The notes under the pieces: generated by a model
Database searches by the model: none
Seen by the model: the letters and a program-made list of their open reading frames with translations, nothing else
What the model was told of the DNA's origin: nothing
Program-made: the position numbers and the translations under genes
From: JBLIRR01 sp049472395
GTDB lineage: Bacteria > SZUA-182 > DTGQ01 > JBLIRR01
Direction: 5' to 3'
Length of the DNA stretch: 64,000 nucleotides
Assembly: GCA_049472395.1 (NCBI GenBank)
Contig: JBLIRR010000032.1
Span: forward strand, 9,353 to 73,352
Part shown: in pieces, positions 8,843 to 17,829 of the stretch
Layout of the letters: the number at the start of each line of letters is the position of its first letter
Position numbering within the stretch: position 1 is the first letter of the stretch

Positions 8843-8847
8843 TATTG

Positions 8848-10146
8848 ATGGGAGATCATGGGGAGGGGACTCACTACCGAAAAGGAATTCTCTCCAATGG
8901 AATGCGTATAGTTACTGAATTTATCCCCCATGTTCATTCAGTTGCCGTCGGATGCTGGATAATAGGGGGATCACGAATAGAGAACGAAGCTGATTCGGGG
9001 ATAGCTCATTTTATTGAGCATATGCTTTTTAAGGGCACTGAGCGTCGGAGTGCCCGGGATATTGCCATAGAAATCGACTCTATAGGAGGACATCTCGATG
9101 CCTTTACCAGTAAAGAGGTGACAGCAGTCCTCGCAAATGTGCTGGATGAGCATCTCCCGCTGGCTATTGATCTTCTTACGGATTTAATATTTTATCCTAT
9201 TTTCCCGGAAGATGAATTAGAGCGGGAAAGGTCTGTCATTCTGGAAGAGATCCGGATGATAGAAGATATGCCTGATGAATATATTGATGATATGTATCTG
9301 AAAAAGCTGTGGCCAGATCATCCACTGGGCAGATCGATTACCGGCATAGCCTCAAATATTGAAAAATTTTCCCGCACGGACATTATTGACTATTATAAAA
9401 AAAATTTTTTACCACCCAAGATCGTGCTTGTGGCAGTGGGTAATTTTGAGCATGAAAGGCTGAAGGAGCTTATTGAGAAATCGTGCGAGCGTCTCTCTTT
9501 TCCGCATGCACAGCCCTATGAATTTCATGTGGCCGATTCACCTCCCTTCACCTCCCATATAAGCGCGGAGGCTCGTGATCTTGAGCAGGTGCATATGTGT
9601 GTGGGCACGCTCGGGCTATCCCAAAATCATGATAAACGATATGCAGGATATCTTTTAACTACTATTTTAGGCGGCAGCATAAGTTCACGACTTTTTCAGC
9701 GTGTTCGGGAGGAACGGGGGCTTGCCTATTCGATATACTCATTTATGACAAATTATCTTGATATCGGGAATTTGACTGTCTATGCAGGCACCAAAAAAGA
9801 GAGTGTAGGAGAGGTAATCGATTTAATCTTACAGGAATTAAAAAATATTAAAGCTGCATTTGTTGATGAGAAAGAATTGGAACGGGGGAAAAATCAATTA
9901 AAAGGAAACCTGATGTTAAGCTTGGAGAGCACTGTGAATCGCATGAGTAAATTGGCAAAACAAGAAATATACTTTAAACGGCATTTCCCTTTGGAGGATA
10001 TCCTAAGATTCATTGATGAAGTATCTTTGGAGGATATTCACGCATTAGCCAATCAGATTATAAACAGCAGGTATATTAATCTGGCTACCCTTGGTCCTTT
10101 TGATTTTGAGGATTTTGATCAAAGCAGAATCTTAGAGCTTAACTAG
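8848..10146 (+). CDS. M16 family zinc metallopeptidase (processing peptidase-like)
   Basis: The 432-residue protein has the inverted zinc motif HxxEH (HFIEH, about residues 54-58) followed about 70 residues later by EEIRMIEDMPDEYIDD, which supplies the third ligand. The C-terminal half carries the substrate-binding motif RLFQRVREERGLAYSIYSF. It resembles the YmxG/mitochondrial processing peptidase beta group, which in many bacteria lies beside pnp as here. The natural substrate is unknown. I chose ATG 8848 over the preceding TTG 8845; AGGAGA at 8831-8836 precedes it. The 6-base gap to pnp indicates co-transcription. Confidence 0.93.
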   Translation: MGDHGEGTHYRKGILSNGMRIVTEFIPHVHSVAVGCWIIGGSRIENEADSGIAHFIEHMLFKGTERRSARDIAIEIDSIGGHLDAFTSKEVTAVLANVLDEHLPLAIDLLTDLIFYPIFPEDELERERSVILEEIRMIEDMPDEYIDDMYLKKLWPDHPLGRSITGIASNIEKFSRTDIIDYYKKNFLPPKIVLVAVGNFEHERLKELIEKSCERLSFPHAQPYEFHVADSPPFTSHISAEARDLEQVHMCVGTLGLSQNHDKRYAGYLLTTILGGSISSRLFQRVREERGLAYSIYSFMTNYLDIGNLTVYAGTKKESVGEVIDLILQELKNIKAAFVDEKELERGKNQLKGNLMLSLESTVNRMSKLAKQEIYFKRHFPLEDILRFIDEVSLEDIHALANQIINSRYINLATLGPFDFEDFDQSRILELN

Positions 10147-10252
10147 CCGTTCTTTATGAGCCAGAAATTTAACAAATGAATTAACTTTTCGGTTTATGGA
10201 GACTGAGCCTGTCTAGTGGATTCAGGGCTTTGGAAGGTAAGGAGATGCAGAG

Positions 10253-11557
10253 GTGATTGCACGATATAGTCTTAAGAGAATGGATTCTCTCTGGAGTATG
10301 GAGAAAAAGTTTCAAACCTGGCTTCAGATTGAGATCCTGGTATGCGAGGCATGGGCGCAGATGGGGATGATCCCCGGCACAGCGCTTGAGGAGATAAAAA
10401 AGAAGGCACATTTTTCTATTGAGCGTATTGACGAGATAGAAAAAGAGGTAAAGCACGATGTCATTGCATTTCTCACCTCAGTGTCGGAATTTGTCGGAGA
10501 GAATGCGCGGTATATCCATAAGGGATTGACATCGTCGGATATATTGGATACATCGCTTGCCGTATTGCTTAAGGAAGCGTCTGATATTCTGATTGAGGAT
10601 ATGGATGCGCTCTGTCGCGTGTTGAAAGAAAAGGCATACGAATATCGCACCACATTGATGATAGGCCGCACCCATGGCATTCATGCGGAACCGGTGACCT
10701 TCGGTCTGAAAATGGCTTTGTGGTATGCTGAGATGAAAAGATGCAGAAGAAGGATGATGCAGGCCAAGGAGTGTATAAGTGTCGGGAAGATCTCCGGGGC
10801 AGTCGGAACGTATGACCATTGCCCTCCGTCGGTTGAGCTCTACGTGTGTGAAAAGCTCGGGCTGCGTCCCGATCCGATCTCAACGCAAATCATCCAACGG
10901 GACCGTCACGCAGAGTATTTGACTACGTTGGCAATAATTGCGTCCTGCCTTGATAAATTTGCCGTGGAGATCAGGCATCTTCAAAGGACGGAAGTGCGTG
11001 AAGCTGAGGAGAATTTTTCCAGGGGCCAGAAGGGTTCCTCAGCAATGCCCCATAAGAGGAACCCTGTAAAATCGGAACAGATATGCGGACTGGCAAGGGT
11101 TATTCGGGCACATGCACAAGCCTCCCTTGAAAATGTGGCGCTCTGGCATGAACGCGACATTAGCCACTCATCGGTTGAGCGGATTATTTGCCCTGATAGC
11201 ACGACATTACTGGATTATATGTTAGAGACCGTTACCTCGCTTGTGTCCACTTTAATTGTGTATCCTGAAAAGATGAAAGAAAATGTGGACCTGACCGGCG
11301 GATTGATTTACTCCCAAAAGATTTTATTGCAGCTGACTCAGAAAGGGATCAGCAGGGAAACAGCCTATCGTATGGTTCAGGAAAAGGCGATGAAGGCATG
11401 GAGGGGAGAGGGGAAATTTAAGGAGCTTTTGTGCGGGGATAAAGATATTCAGAAGCTTTTTGACAAAAAGGAAATTGAGGAGATTTTCTCTCCAGCCTCA
11501 TTTTTCCAAAATATCGATTATATATTTGACCGCGTTTTTGAGCAAGAAGTGATATAA
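10253..11557 (+). CDS. purB: Adenylosuccinate lyase
   Basis: The 434-residue enzyme acts twice in purine synthesis, releasing fumarate from SAICAR and from adenylosuccinate. The fumarase/aspartase superfamily signature GSSAMPHKRNPVKSEQ is present with the catalytic serine loop, and IGRTHGIHAEPVTFG and KGLTSSDILDTSLA carry the other conserved active-site histidine and serine/threonine residues. Translation starts at GTG 10253, preceded by AAGGAG 8 bases upstream. It follows the M16 gene by about 100 bases. Its stop codon (11555-11557) lies within the left 9-bp flank of the composite MITE at 11563. Confidence 0.96.
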   Translation: MIARYSLKRMDSLWSMEKKFQTWLQIEILVCEAWAQMGMIPGTALEEIKKKAHFSIERIDEIEKEVKHDVIAFLTSVSEFVGENARYIHKGLTSSDILDTSLAVLLKEASDILIEDMDALCRVLKEKAYEYRTTLMIGRTHGIHAEPVTFGLKMALWYAEMKRCRRRMMQAKECISVGKISGAVGTYDHCPPSVELYVCEKLGLRPDPISTQIIQRDRHAEYLTTLAIIASCLDKFAVEIRHLQRTEVREAEENFSRGQKGSSAMPHKRNPVKSEQICGLARVIRAHAQASLENVALWHERDISHSSVERIICPDSTTLLDYMLETVTSLVSTLIVYPEKMKENVDLTGGLIYSQKILLQLTQKGISRETAYRMVQEKAMKAWRGEGKFKELLCGDKDIQKLFDKKEIEEIFSPASFFQNIDYIFDRVFEQEVI

Positions 11558-11819
11558 AGCAGCAGCAATTCTCATTATGGCGCACTCCCAGAAATATAAA
11601 GGATTCCTGCTATTTGTTGAGCGGTGTAGCGAGGTCTTTTATAGAACCTCTTAGCGAGGTGGAGCGATAAAAAATTGCAATTGTCTGAGCGAAGCGAGTT
11701 TTTGCAATTTCGCGGAGCGAGCTTAGAGGTTCTTAAAAGCTGAGCGTTGAGCGAAACGAATAGCAGGAATCCCTTGTCAATAAAACAATTGGCCATAATG
11801 AGAATTGCTGATAAACCAG
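11554..11819. mobile_element. Composite MITE-like element, 248 bp, with nested hairpin (copy 3)
   Basis: The outer ends CAGCAATTCTCATTATGGC (11563-11581) and its exact inverse (11792-11810) are a perfect 19-bp inverted repeat of the same family as the shorter copies. Flanks ATAAAGCAG (11554-11562) and ATAAACCAG (11811-11819) match at 8 of 9 positions, consistent with a 9-bp target duplication. Inside is a second, imperfect inverted repeat: GGATTCCTGCTATT at 11601 is inverted near 11759-11772, and AGAACCTCTTAGCGAG near 11643 is roughly mirrored near 11720. The centre is rich in GAGCGAAGCGAG-type sequence. The left flank overlaps the purB stop codon. The element carries no reading frame of its own. 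Confidence 0.8.
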
Positions 11820-11992
11820 CCTTTAAAATCAAAATTATCCTTTTCTTTTTCATCTGCATTACAATAGCCCGCCCCAAGTGCTCGTGGTTTGTCACCGGCT
11901 GGATAGTGAACCGCATCAGTAAAGGTGCCGTCACCCTTGCCAAATAAAATAGATACCGTATCCGCCCCGGAGTTAGGAACAGCTATATCCAT
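11811..11992 (-). pseudogene. Fragment of an FG-GAP/VCBS repeat protein
   Basis: The minus-strand frame from 11992 encodes MDIAVPNSGADTVSILFGKG followed by DGTFTDAVHYPAGDKPRAL. This is one clear FG-GAP/VCBS calcium-binding beta-propeller blade of the kind found in secreted surface proteins. Normal proteins have several blades plus a signal peptide; here only about 45 residues are recognisable. The frame then reads through the MITE boundary at 11810 into element sequence. Upstream of 11992 no further blade is evident, so this is probably a remnant whose loss may be connected to the element insertion. Confidence 0.6.
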
Positions 11993-12079
11993 TTTTTTCT
12001 CTCGTCTTAATCCCGCAGGTGCGGTGTAATGTATTCAAGGTTATCTATGCACTCTCATTTAATTAAGTTAAGCATTTTT

Positions 12080-12823
12080 TTATCGGTATTTTTGAGTTTG
12101 ATCTTCGGAAAGAAAAAACATGAAACTATTGCCGCTCACATCCAATTTTTTTAAATTAACTAATGTGTCAAGCCCCTCTTTTTTGGTAATTTGATTGTTA
12201 TTCAAAAACAATCTTTTTAATCTCACCAGGGTATCGATACCCTCGATTTTCCGTATTCGGTTATTGTTAAGGTACAGTTCTTCTAAGCTGAGCAGGGCAG
12301 AGAGCCCTTCCATTGTGGATATCCGATTGTATTCAAGATACAGTGAATTTAAATTGATCAAGCTGTGTAATCCCTCGATCTTACTGATGAGGTTATGTTC
12401 TAATGACAGCTCCCGTAAATTAATAAGAGTATCAAGTCCCTCAATTTTTGTGATCTTATTATCATTCAGATGGAGTATGTTTAAGTGCACTGCTCCCTCA
12501 AGATGCTCTATTTTCTCAATGCAATTAAACTCAAGGGAAAGCTCTTCAAGACAAGTGAGGTGAGAAAGTGGGCAGATTCTTGTGAGCTTATTGCATGAGA
12601 GGTCTAATTTCCTGAGCTTTGTAAGATTATTAAGGTTGTCGATTTGTGCTATTTTATTGTGTGCAAGGCTCAGCTCAGTAAGATTGACTAATTTCTCAAG
12701 GCCTTTTATGGCGGTAATGCGGGAATTGGACAAGTCAATCTTGGATATTCTATTATCATACCTTTTTATTTCTTCACTCCCGTCATTTTTGTAAAGCGTA
12801 ATCGCTGTTAATTTGGATAGCAT
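12080..12823 (-). CDS. Leucine-rich repeat protein, SDS22-like
   Basis: The 247-residue protein is almost entirely leucine-rich repeats of about 22 residues, roughly nine from residue 25 on. The pattern is LxxLxxLxLxxNxIxxIExL, as in LVNLTELSLAHNKIAQIDNL and LINLRELSLEHNLISKIEGL. This is the SDS22-like class, forming a curved solenoid for protein-protein binding. No signal peptide or membrane segment is seen, so it is probably cytoplasmic. It lies 20 bases downstream of the PBP4-type gene on the same strand, so the pair may be co-transcribed. The partner is unknown. Confidence 0.88.
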   Translation of the reverse strand: MLSKLTAITLYKNDGSEEIKRYDNRISKIDLSNSRITAIKGLEKLVNLTELSLAHNKIAQIDNLNNLTKLRKLDLSCNKLTRICPLSHLTCLEELSLEFNCIEKIEHLEGAVHLNILHLNDNKITKIEGLDTLINLRELSLEHNLISKIEGLHSLINLNSLYLEYNRISTMEGLSALLSLEELYLNNNRIRKIEGIDTLVRLKRLFLNNNQITKKEGLDTLVNLKKLDVSGNSFMFFLSEDQTQKYR

Positions 12824-12843
12824 ACGTTTTCAATCACAGATCA

Positions 12844-14064
12844 TTATATATTTTCTTTTAAGAGCTTAATAATTTTGTCCCGGTAATTCCTTTTTCGATT
12901 CAGCATAATGACGAATTGACGGTAGTGGCCATCCTTGTTTTTATAATATCCCACAAGGGAAGATACCCCATATAACGTTCCTGTTTTGCACATTATGCCA
13001 TCTTCAACATTTAACAGATGTTTATAAGGGAAAAAAGCATAGAGGATCTTCTGCATAGCCACGGGAGAAAAACGGTTCTCCCGGCTCAGGCCACTACCCT
13101 CCGAGAGTGAGAAATTATCGAGGCCACAATGGGTCCTGAGGAAATGTGCAACCACCTTAACTCCCTTTTTGATAGTGGCGGGTTCTCCCTCCAGCTTTGC
13201 TCCCAGTGCGAGCAGGAGCTGATTGGCTATAAAATTGTTTGAATATTCCATCATCTTTTGTATAATGGTGGAAAGTGTTGTGGATGAGCTGTGAATGAAA
13301 AGAGGGTGAAGCGTGTCCGGCACACGCTTTCTTGTCACAAGGGAGCAGTTTTGTGTAATCCCCTTTTGAGTAAGGAGTGCGGTAAATAATTCTCCTGAAT
13401 AGAGCAATGATTTTTCTGGATTGTCAGCCAAATTGATGCGGTGTATTCCCGGGGGTAATGCCGCGGCTGCCTCCCGGGCATAAGGAGTAAGGGGAGTTTG
13501 TTGTTCAGCGGATGATATGTTTCCCTTGCTGTCCTTTTTTATATAGATGGTATTAAAATTAACTATCAGGGCACCATTTAAGGCATCGTAAGGGTTGAGC
13601 GACCCAGCTGTGCCGGGAACATGGATAAGTCCATCAAAATATGTATCATCAAGATACAGGGCATTAATATGTGCTATACCTTTTTGAAGAAGCTCCTCAC
13701 AGATGAGCGTCATCTCTTCTGATATTAAAAAAGGGTCTCCGAAGCCTTTTATGTAAAGATTATTATTGCTATCAATAAATAACGCAGTGGGGAAAGAATA
13801 CTCCTCTCCCAGCAGAGTGAATGCCGCAAGGGCAGTTGCAAGCTTTATGGTCGATGCAGGAATAAATTGTTCTTCGGGATTAAGAGAGAAAAGAGTGTTT
13901 TTGTTTCTGTCCCAGACAAGCACTCCCCCATGTCCCGCAAGGCGTCGTATATCCCGAGACACATTCTCTCCCGGCTTACATTTGGGGAGGGCCCTCCCGC
14001 ACACGAAACCAGTGAGCAGCATAACAAAAGCAGCGGTAATGATAAAAGGTCTATTTTTTTTCAT
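12844..14064 (-). CDS. dacB: D-alanyl-D-alanine carboxypeptidase/endopeptidase, PBP4 (S13) type
   Basis: The 406-residue protein has an N-terminal hydrophobic stretch (about 7-24) that should export it to the periplasm. The three penicillin-binding motifs are present: SxxK as S71-T-I-K74 (IPASTIKLATALA), SxN as YSNNFIANQLL near residue 282, and KTG in CKTGTLYGVSSLVGYY near residue 363. This set fits peptidase family S13 (PBP4/DacB), which trims or cleaves peptidoglycan peptide crosslinks. It is somewhat shorter than E. coli DacB, about 477 residues. It heads a minus-strand pair with the LRR gene and is divergent from msbA. Confidence 0.9.
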   Translation of the reverse strand: MKKNRPFIITAAFVMLLTGFVCGRALPKCKPGENVSRDIRRLAGHGGVLVWDRNKNTLFSLNPEEQFIPASTIKLATALAAFTLLGEEYSFPTALFIDSNNNLYIKGFGDPFLISEEMTLICEELLQKGIAHINALYLDDTYFDGLIHVPGTAGSLNPYDALNGALIVNFNTIYIKKDSKGNISSAEQQTPLTPYAREAAAALPPGIHRINLADNPEKSLLYSGELFTALLTQKGITQNCSLVTRKRVPDTLHPLFIHSSSTTLSTIIQKMMEYSNNFIANQLLLALGAKLEGEPATIKKGVKVVAHFLRTHCGLDNFSLSEGSGLSRENRFSPVAMQKILYAFFPYKHLLNVEDGIMCKTGTLYGVSSLVGYYKNKDGHYRQFVIMLNRKRNYRDKIIKLLKENI

Positions 14065-14100
14065 CCCTTTATTTTATCCGTTTTTTTATGCTTTGCCAAT

Positions 14101-14118
14101 CGGTAATTCTCATTATAA
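14101..14118. repeat. Solo MITE-like end
   Basis: CGGTAATTCTCATTATAAG resembles one terminal arm of the dispersed MITE-like family (compare CAGCAATTCTCATTATGGC at 11563). No partner arm is found within 150 bases, so it may be a decayed copy or chance. It lies in the dacB-msbA intergenic region next to the msbA promoter. Confidence 0.3.
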
Positions 14119-14125
14119 GAGAGTA

Positions 14126-14155
14126 TTGACAATTAAGGCCTTTTTGGAATAATAT
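14126..14155 (+). promoter_or_regulatory. Sigma-70-type promoter directly upstream of msbA
   Basis: TTGACA (14126-14131) and TAATAT (14150-14155) are separated by 18 bases. Only 10 bases lie between the -10 box and the ATG at 14166, and no Shine-Dalgarno sequence is visible there, so the transcript would be nearly leaderless. Confidence 0.45.
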
Positions 14156-14165
14156 TAAACTTCTT

Positions 14166-15893
14166 ATGGAAGAATTTAAACGTTTATTAGAATATATTAA
14201 ACCATACAAAACCCGTCTTTTGATCGCCGTTGTATGCATGACCATCAGCGCGGCGCTCACTTCTGCTACTGCGTTGTTAGTGAAGCCTCTCTTTGATAAA
14301 GTATTTATGGAGAAAGATCTGTTGATGCTCAATCTCATTCCCCTGGCTATCCTGCTTCTTTATTTTTTTAAGGGCGTCACATTATATATACAAGAATATT
14401 TTATCCAATATATTGGTGAGAAAATCACCATGGAGCTGAGAAATCGTCTTTATTATCATCTGCATAGCCTGTCAATGAGCTTTTTCACCAAGAGTGCGAC
14501 AGGGATGATCATGTCACGGATTAACCAGGATGTTAATTTAATTCAGGGGGTCCTGTCTCAGGCGTTTGCAAATTTATTACGAGAACCCTTGAATATTATC
14601 GGCCTGGTGGGGGTTTTATTTTATTCCAACTGGAAATGGGCTCTTATGGTTTTGATAATCTTCCCCTTTATTGCCTATGTGATCGATCGATTAGGACGCA
14701 AATTGCGCCGTGTTACCTGGCATGTTCAGGAACGGCTCTCGGATTTACATATACTGCTGCATGAGACAATTACGGGAGCTGCCATTGTAAAGGCATTTAT
14801 GATGGAAGAGGCAGAGATCGCGAAATATATCAAAGCAAATAAGGATTACTTTAGCGAAAAAATGAGGGCTGTGAAGGTCAAGATCATTTCCTCCCCTTTA
14901 ATGGAGTTTATCGCCTCAATTGGTCTTGCCACTATTTTGTGGTTTGGTGGCAATCAGGTATTTCAAGGAAAATGCACACCAGGGACCTTTTTTGCATTTG
15001 TTACTGCGCTGCTGATGACCTATGGGCCGATAAAAAAAGTAATAGCTGTATATAATCAGATACAGCAGGGGCTTGCAGGAGCAGAGCGAATTTTTGAGAT
15101 TTTAGACACCCCGTGTGAGGTGAAAGAGCTGCCCGATGCCACGCCGCTTCCTCCGATACAGAGGGAGATTCGATACCATAATGTAAGTTTCAGCTATACC
15201 AGGGATAAGCCGATTCTCACGGATATTAATCTTACGGTGCATAAAGGTGAAATGATAGCTATTGTGGGCAGAAGCGGTGCGGGAAAAACGACCATGGTGA
15301 ACCTATTCTTTCGCTTTTATGACGTCACTTCAGGCGAGATACTCGTTGATTGCCATGATATAAGACGTGTCACAATTTCTTCCCTCAGGTCACAAATTGG
15401 ACTTGTCACGCAAGACACCATATTATTTAACGATACTATTGCCAGTAATATTGCATACGGACGACCAGCAGCATCTTTCGAACAGATTGAATCCTCCGCC
15501 CAAAAAGCCTATGCCCATAATTTTATTCTCAATATGGAGAAAGAGTATGAGACGATCATCGGAGAAAAGGGGGCTCTCCTTTCAGGGGGGCAAAAACAGC
15601 GCATCGCCATTGCCAGGGCGATACTTAAGAATCCCCCGATTCTCATCCTCGATGAAGCAACCTCTGCGCTCGATACGGAATCTGAGCAATTAGTGCAAAA
15701 GGCCCTCGAGAATTTAATGATCAACCGGACAACATTTGTTATTGCTCATCGTTTGTCAACCATACAACGCGCAGACAAGATTGTGGTCCTCTCAGATGGA
15801 AGAATCGGGGAGGTGGGAAAACATGAAGAATTACTCGCTCATAAAGGCCTCTACTATCGTTATTTTACCATGCAATTCGGAATAATTGACTAG
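14166..15893 (+). CDS. msbA: Lipid A export ABC transporter, MsbA-like
   Basis: The 575-residue protein fuses a six-helix ABC exporter membrane domain (about 1-310) to an ATPase domain (about 335-575). The ATPase shows Walker A GRSGAGKTTMVN near residue 368, the Q-loop, the signature LSGGQKQRIAIARAIL, Walker B ILILDEATSALD and the switch histidine in IAHRLSTI. Length and the MurJ neighbour support a lipid-linked substrate such as lipid A-core, flipped across the inner membrane; this is family-level inference, since related exporters move other lipids or drugs. It starts a likely operon with murJ (20-base gap) and the DUF3467 gene. Confidence 0.88.
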   Translation: MEEFKRLLEYIKPYKTRLLIAVVCMTISAALTSATALLVKPLFDKVFMEKDLLMLNLIPLAILLLYFFKGVTLYIQEYFIQYIGEKITMELRNRLYYHLHSLSMSFFTKSATGMIMSRINQDVNLIQGVLSQAFANLLREPLNIIGLVGVLFYSNWKWALMVLIIFPFIAYVIDRLGRKLRRVTWHVQERLSDLHILLHETITGAAIVKAFMMEEAEIAKYIKANKDYFSEKMRAVKVKIISSPLMEFIASIGLATILWFGGNQVFQGKCTPGTFFAFVTALLMTYGPIKKVIAVYNQIQQGLAGAERIFEILDTPCEVKELPDATPLPPIQREIRYHNVSFSYTRDKPILTDINLTVHKGEMIAIVGRSGAGKTTMVNLFFRFYDVTSGEILVDCHDIRRVTISSLRSQIGLVTQDTILFNDTIASNIAYGRPAASFEQIESSAQKAYAHNFILNMEKEYETIIGEKGALLSGGQKQRIAIARAILKNPPILILDEATSALDTESEQLVQKALENLMINRTTFVIAHRLSTIQRADKIVVLSDGRIGEVGKHEELLAHKGLYYRYFTMQFGIID

Positions 15894-15913
15894 GAATAAT
15901 TGAGTAGCATTAT

Positions 15914-17503
15914 TTGAGTGATACCAGGCAAAAACATATTATTAAATCTACCATAGTTATTAGTGGCGCAACGCTGATAAGCCGCATACTCGGATTTATT
16001 AGAGATATGATAATTGCGGGCTTCTTCGGGGCGGGTATGGTAGTTGACGCGTTTATTGTCGCCTTCCGGCTTCCTAATTTGTTAAGGAGATTGTTCGGTG
16101 AAGGGTCCCTGAGTGCCTCCTTCATTCCTGTATTTACCGAATATCTCGAAAAAAAAGGTCCTCATGATGCATGGGAGCTGGCAAGTAATATATTGACCCT
16201 CTTTTCTATTATTCTTATTCTTACTTCTGCCGCTGGTGTAGTGGGTGCCCCTCTGCTTGTGAGAATATTGGCGCCGGGATTTCATTCATCAGAAGTGAAA
16301 TTGAGGCTCACTATCCTTTTAACAAGAATACTCTTCCCCTATCTTTTCTTAATAGGGCTTGTCGCCTTATCCATGGGCATACTCAATTCATTAAGACATT
16401 TTGCAACTCCTGCCATCTCCCCTGCATTGTTGAATGTAGGGATTATCTCAGGTGCTCTTCTTATTTCACCTCATTTAAAAGAACCTATTATCGGCATTGC
16501 GTTGGGAGTATTGATCGGGGGAGTGTGCCAGGTACTTATTCAGATTCCGGTATTGATTAAAAAAGGCGTTTCCCTGTACCCTAATTTCTCCCTTATACAT
16601 CCTGGTACAAGAAGGATAGGCCGGTTAATGATTCCGGCGATTTTAGGCATGGGAGTAACTCAAATCAATATTCTTATCGATACATTACTCGCCTCTTTTT
16701 TACCTGAAGGCAGTATTTCGTATCTCTACTATAGTAACCGACTTATCCAATTCCCCCTCGCGTTGTTTGGAATATCTCTGGGCACAGCCATATTCCCTAC
16801 ACTCTCACGTCAGGCAGCGCAGAATAACCTTGAGGAGCTCACGGACACGTATTCTTTTGGCATGAGGATGGTATTTTTTATTACCCTTCCTGCTGCGATC
16901 GGATTGGCAGTATTCGGGCATCCGATTATCAAAATATTGTTTGAGAGAGGAGAATTCGGGGCACATGCCACATCCGCTACGGCACAAGCTCTTATAGCTT
17001 ACTGCGCCGGTTTATGGGCGTATGCGGGAATTAAAATTACTGTTCCCGTATTTTATTCTTTGCAGGACACGGCAACACCGGTCAAAATAGCCATAATTGC
17101 AATGATTACGAATATTGTATTAAATATTGTCCTGATGATACCTTTGAAACATGCCGGACTGGCTCTGGCAACCTCACTTTCCGCCACTATTAATTTGTTT
17201 ATTCTGGTTGCGATTCTCCGGAAAAGGTTGACACACATCGAGATTCGTAAAATAATAGTAAGCAGTATAAAGACGTTGATAAACAGCAGCATAATGGGGT
17301 GTGTATGCGTTTTGTTTATTCAAAAGGCAGTATGCCAGGCCACACAAGGTACTATGACACGGGCACTTTATCTTGGCACAGGTATTGTGGGAGGGATCAT
17401 ACTGTTCTTTCTTTTATCTTATATATCACATTCTGATGAGTTTATGTTTTTTTTCACGCATATGAAAGAAAAATTTAACAAAAAAAAGGAGGGTTCTTTA
17501 TAA
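15914..17503 (+). CDS. murJ: Lipid II flippase MurJ
   Basis: The 529-residue membrane protein of the MVF superfamily flips lipid II for peptidoglycan assembly. The N-terminus has SGATLISRILGFIRDMIIAG and VDAFIVAFRLPNLLRRLFGE followed by GSLSASFIPVF, the MurJ hallmark including the cytoplasmic-loop arginines. About 14 transmembrane segments follow to residue 520. Translation appears to start at TTG 15914; no in-frame ATG occurs before the conserved region. It lies 20 bases after msbA, and its stop overlaps the ATG of the DUF3467 gene (TAATG). Confidence 0.95.
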   Translation: MSDTRQKHIIKSTIVISGATLISRILGFIRDMIIAGFFGAGMVVDAFIVAFRLPNLLRRLFGEGSLSASFIPVFTEYLEKKGPHDAWELASNILTLFSIILILTSAAGVVGAPLLVRILAPGFHSSEVKLRLTILLTRILFPYLFLIGLVALSMGILNSLRHFATPAISPALLNVGIISGALLISPHLKEPIIGIALGVLIGGVCQVLIQIPVLIKKGVSLYPNFSLIHPGTRRIGRLMIPAILGMGVTQINILIDTLLASFLPEGSISYLYYSNRLIQFPLALFGISLGTAIFPTLSRQAAQNNLEELTDTYSFGMRMVFFITLPAAIGLAVFGHPIIKILFERGEFGAHATSATAQALIAYCAGLWAYAGIKITVPVFYSLQDTATPVKIAIIAMITNIVLNIVLMIPLKHAGLALATSLSATINLFILVAILRKRLTHIEIRKIIVSSIKTLINSSIMGCVCVLFIQKAVCQATQGTMTRALYLGTGIVGGIILFFLLSYISHSDEFMFFFTHMKEKFNKKKEGSL

Positions 17504-17829
17504 TGGATAAACTGGTTAATGATGAAAAAAAAGGAAAAAAAGAGCAACACCGTATTACCTTTGAAATTGCCAAAGAAGTAGAGGGGGGAGTGTACGCAAA
17601 TCAGGTTATTATCGGCCATTCTTATAAGGAGTTCATTGTTGATTTCGGTCTTTTGATACCTCCTGGCAATAAAATTAAAATAGTATCAAGGATCATTACC
17701 AATCCCGTTGATGCCAAATTATTCGTGAAGGCTTTATCTGAAAATATCGCATTGTATGAAAAAAAATTCGGTGAAATAAGGATCCCAAAAGTTCAAACTC
17801 CCCCTCCCGATCATCATCAATTGCATTAA
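17503..17829 (+). CDS. DUF3467 family protein
   Basis: The 108-residue protein matches the DUF3467 pattern: GGVYANQVIIGHSYKEFIVD, FGLLIPPG and VSRIITNPVDAKLFVKALSE, with a charged N-terminus and no signal peptide. The family is small, soluble and uncharacterised in what I know; the fold suggests a beta-rich domain with a C-terminal helix. Its ATG overlaps the murJ stop by one base, so translation is likely coupled to murJ. Whether it serves in cell-envelope synthesis is only suggested by this context. Confidence 0.85.
   Translation: MDKLVNDEKKGKKEQHRITFEIAKEVEGGVYANQVIIGHSYKEFIVDFGLLIPPGNKIKIVSRIITNPVDAKLFVKALSENIALYEKKFGEIRIPKVQTPPPDHHQLH

Noticed and set aside
12195..12794. Plus-strand frames across the LRR gene
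   Set aside because: Serine/leucine-rich antisense shadows of the repeat coding; no start site or family resemblance.
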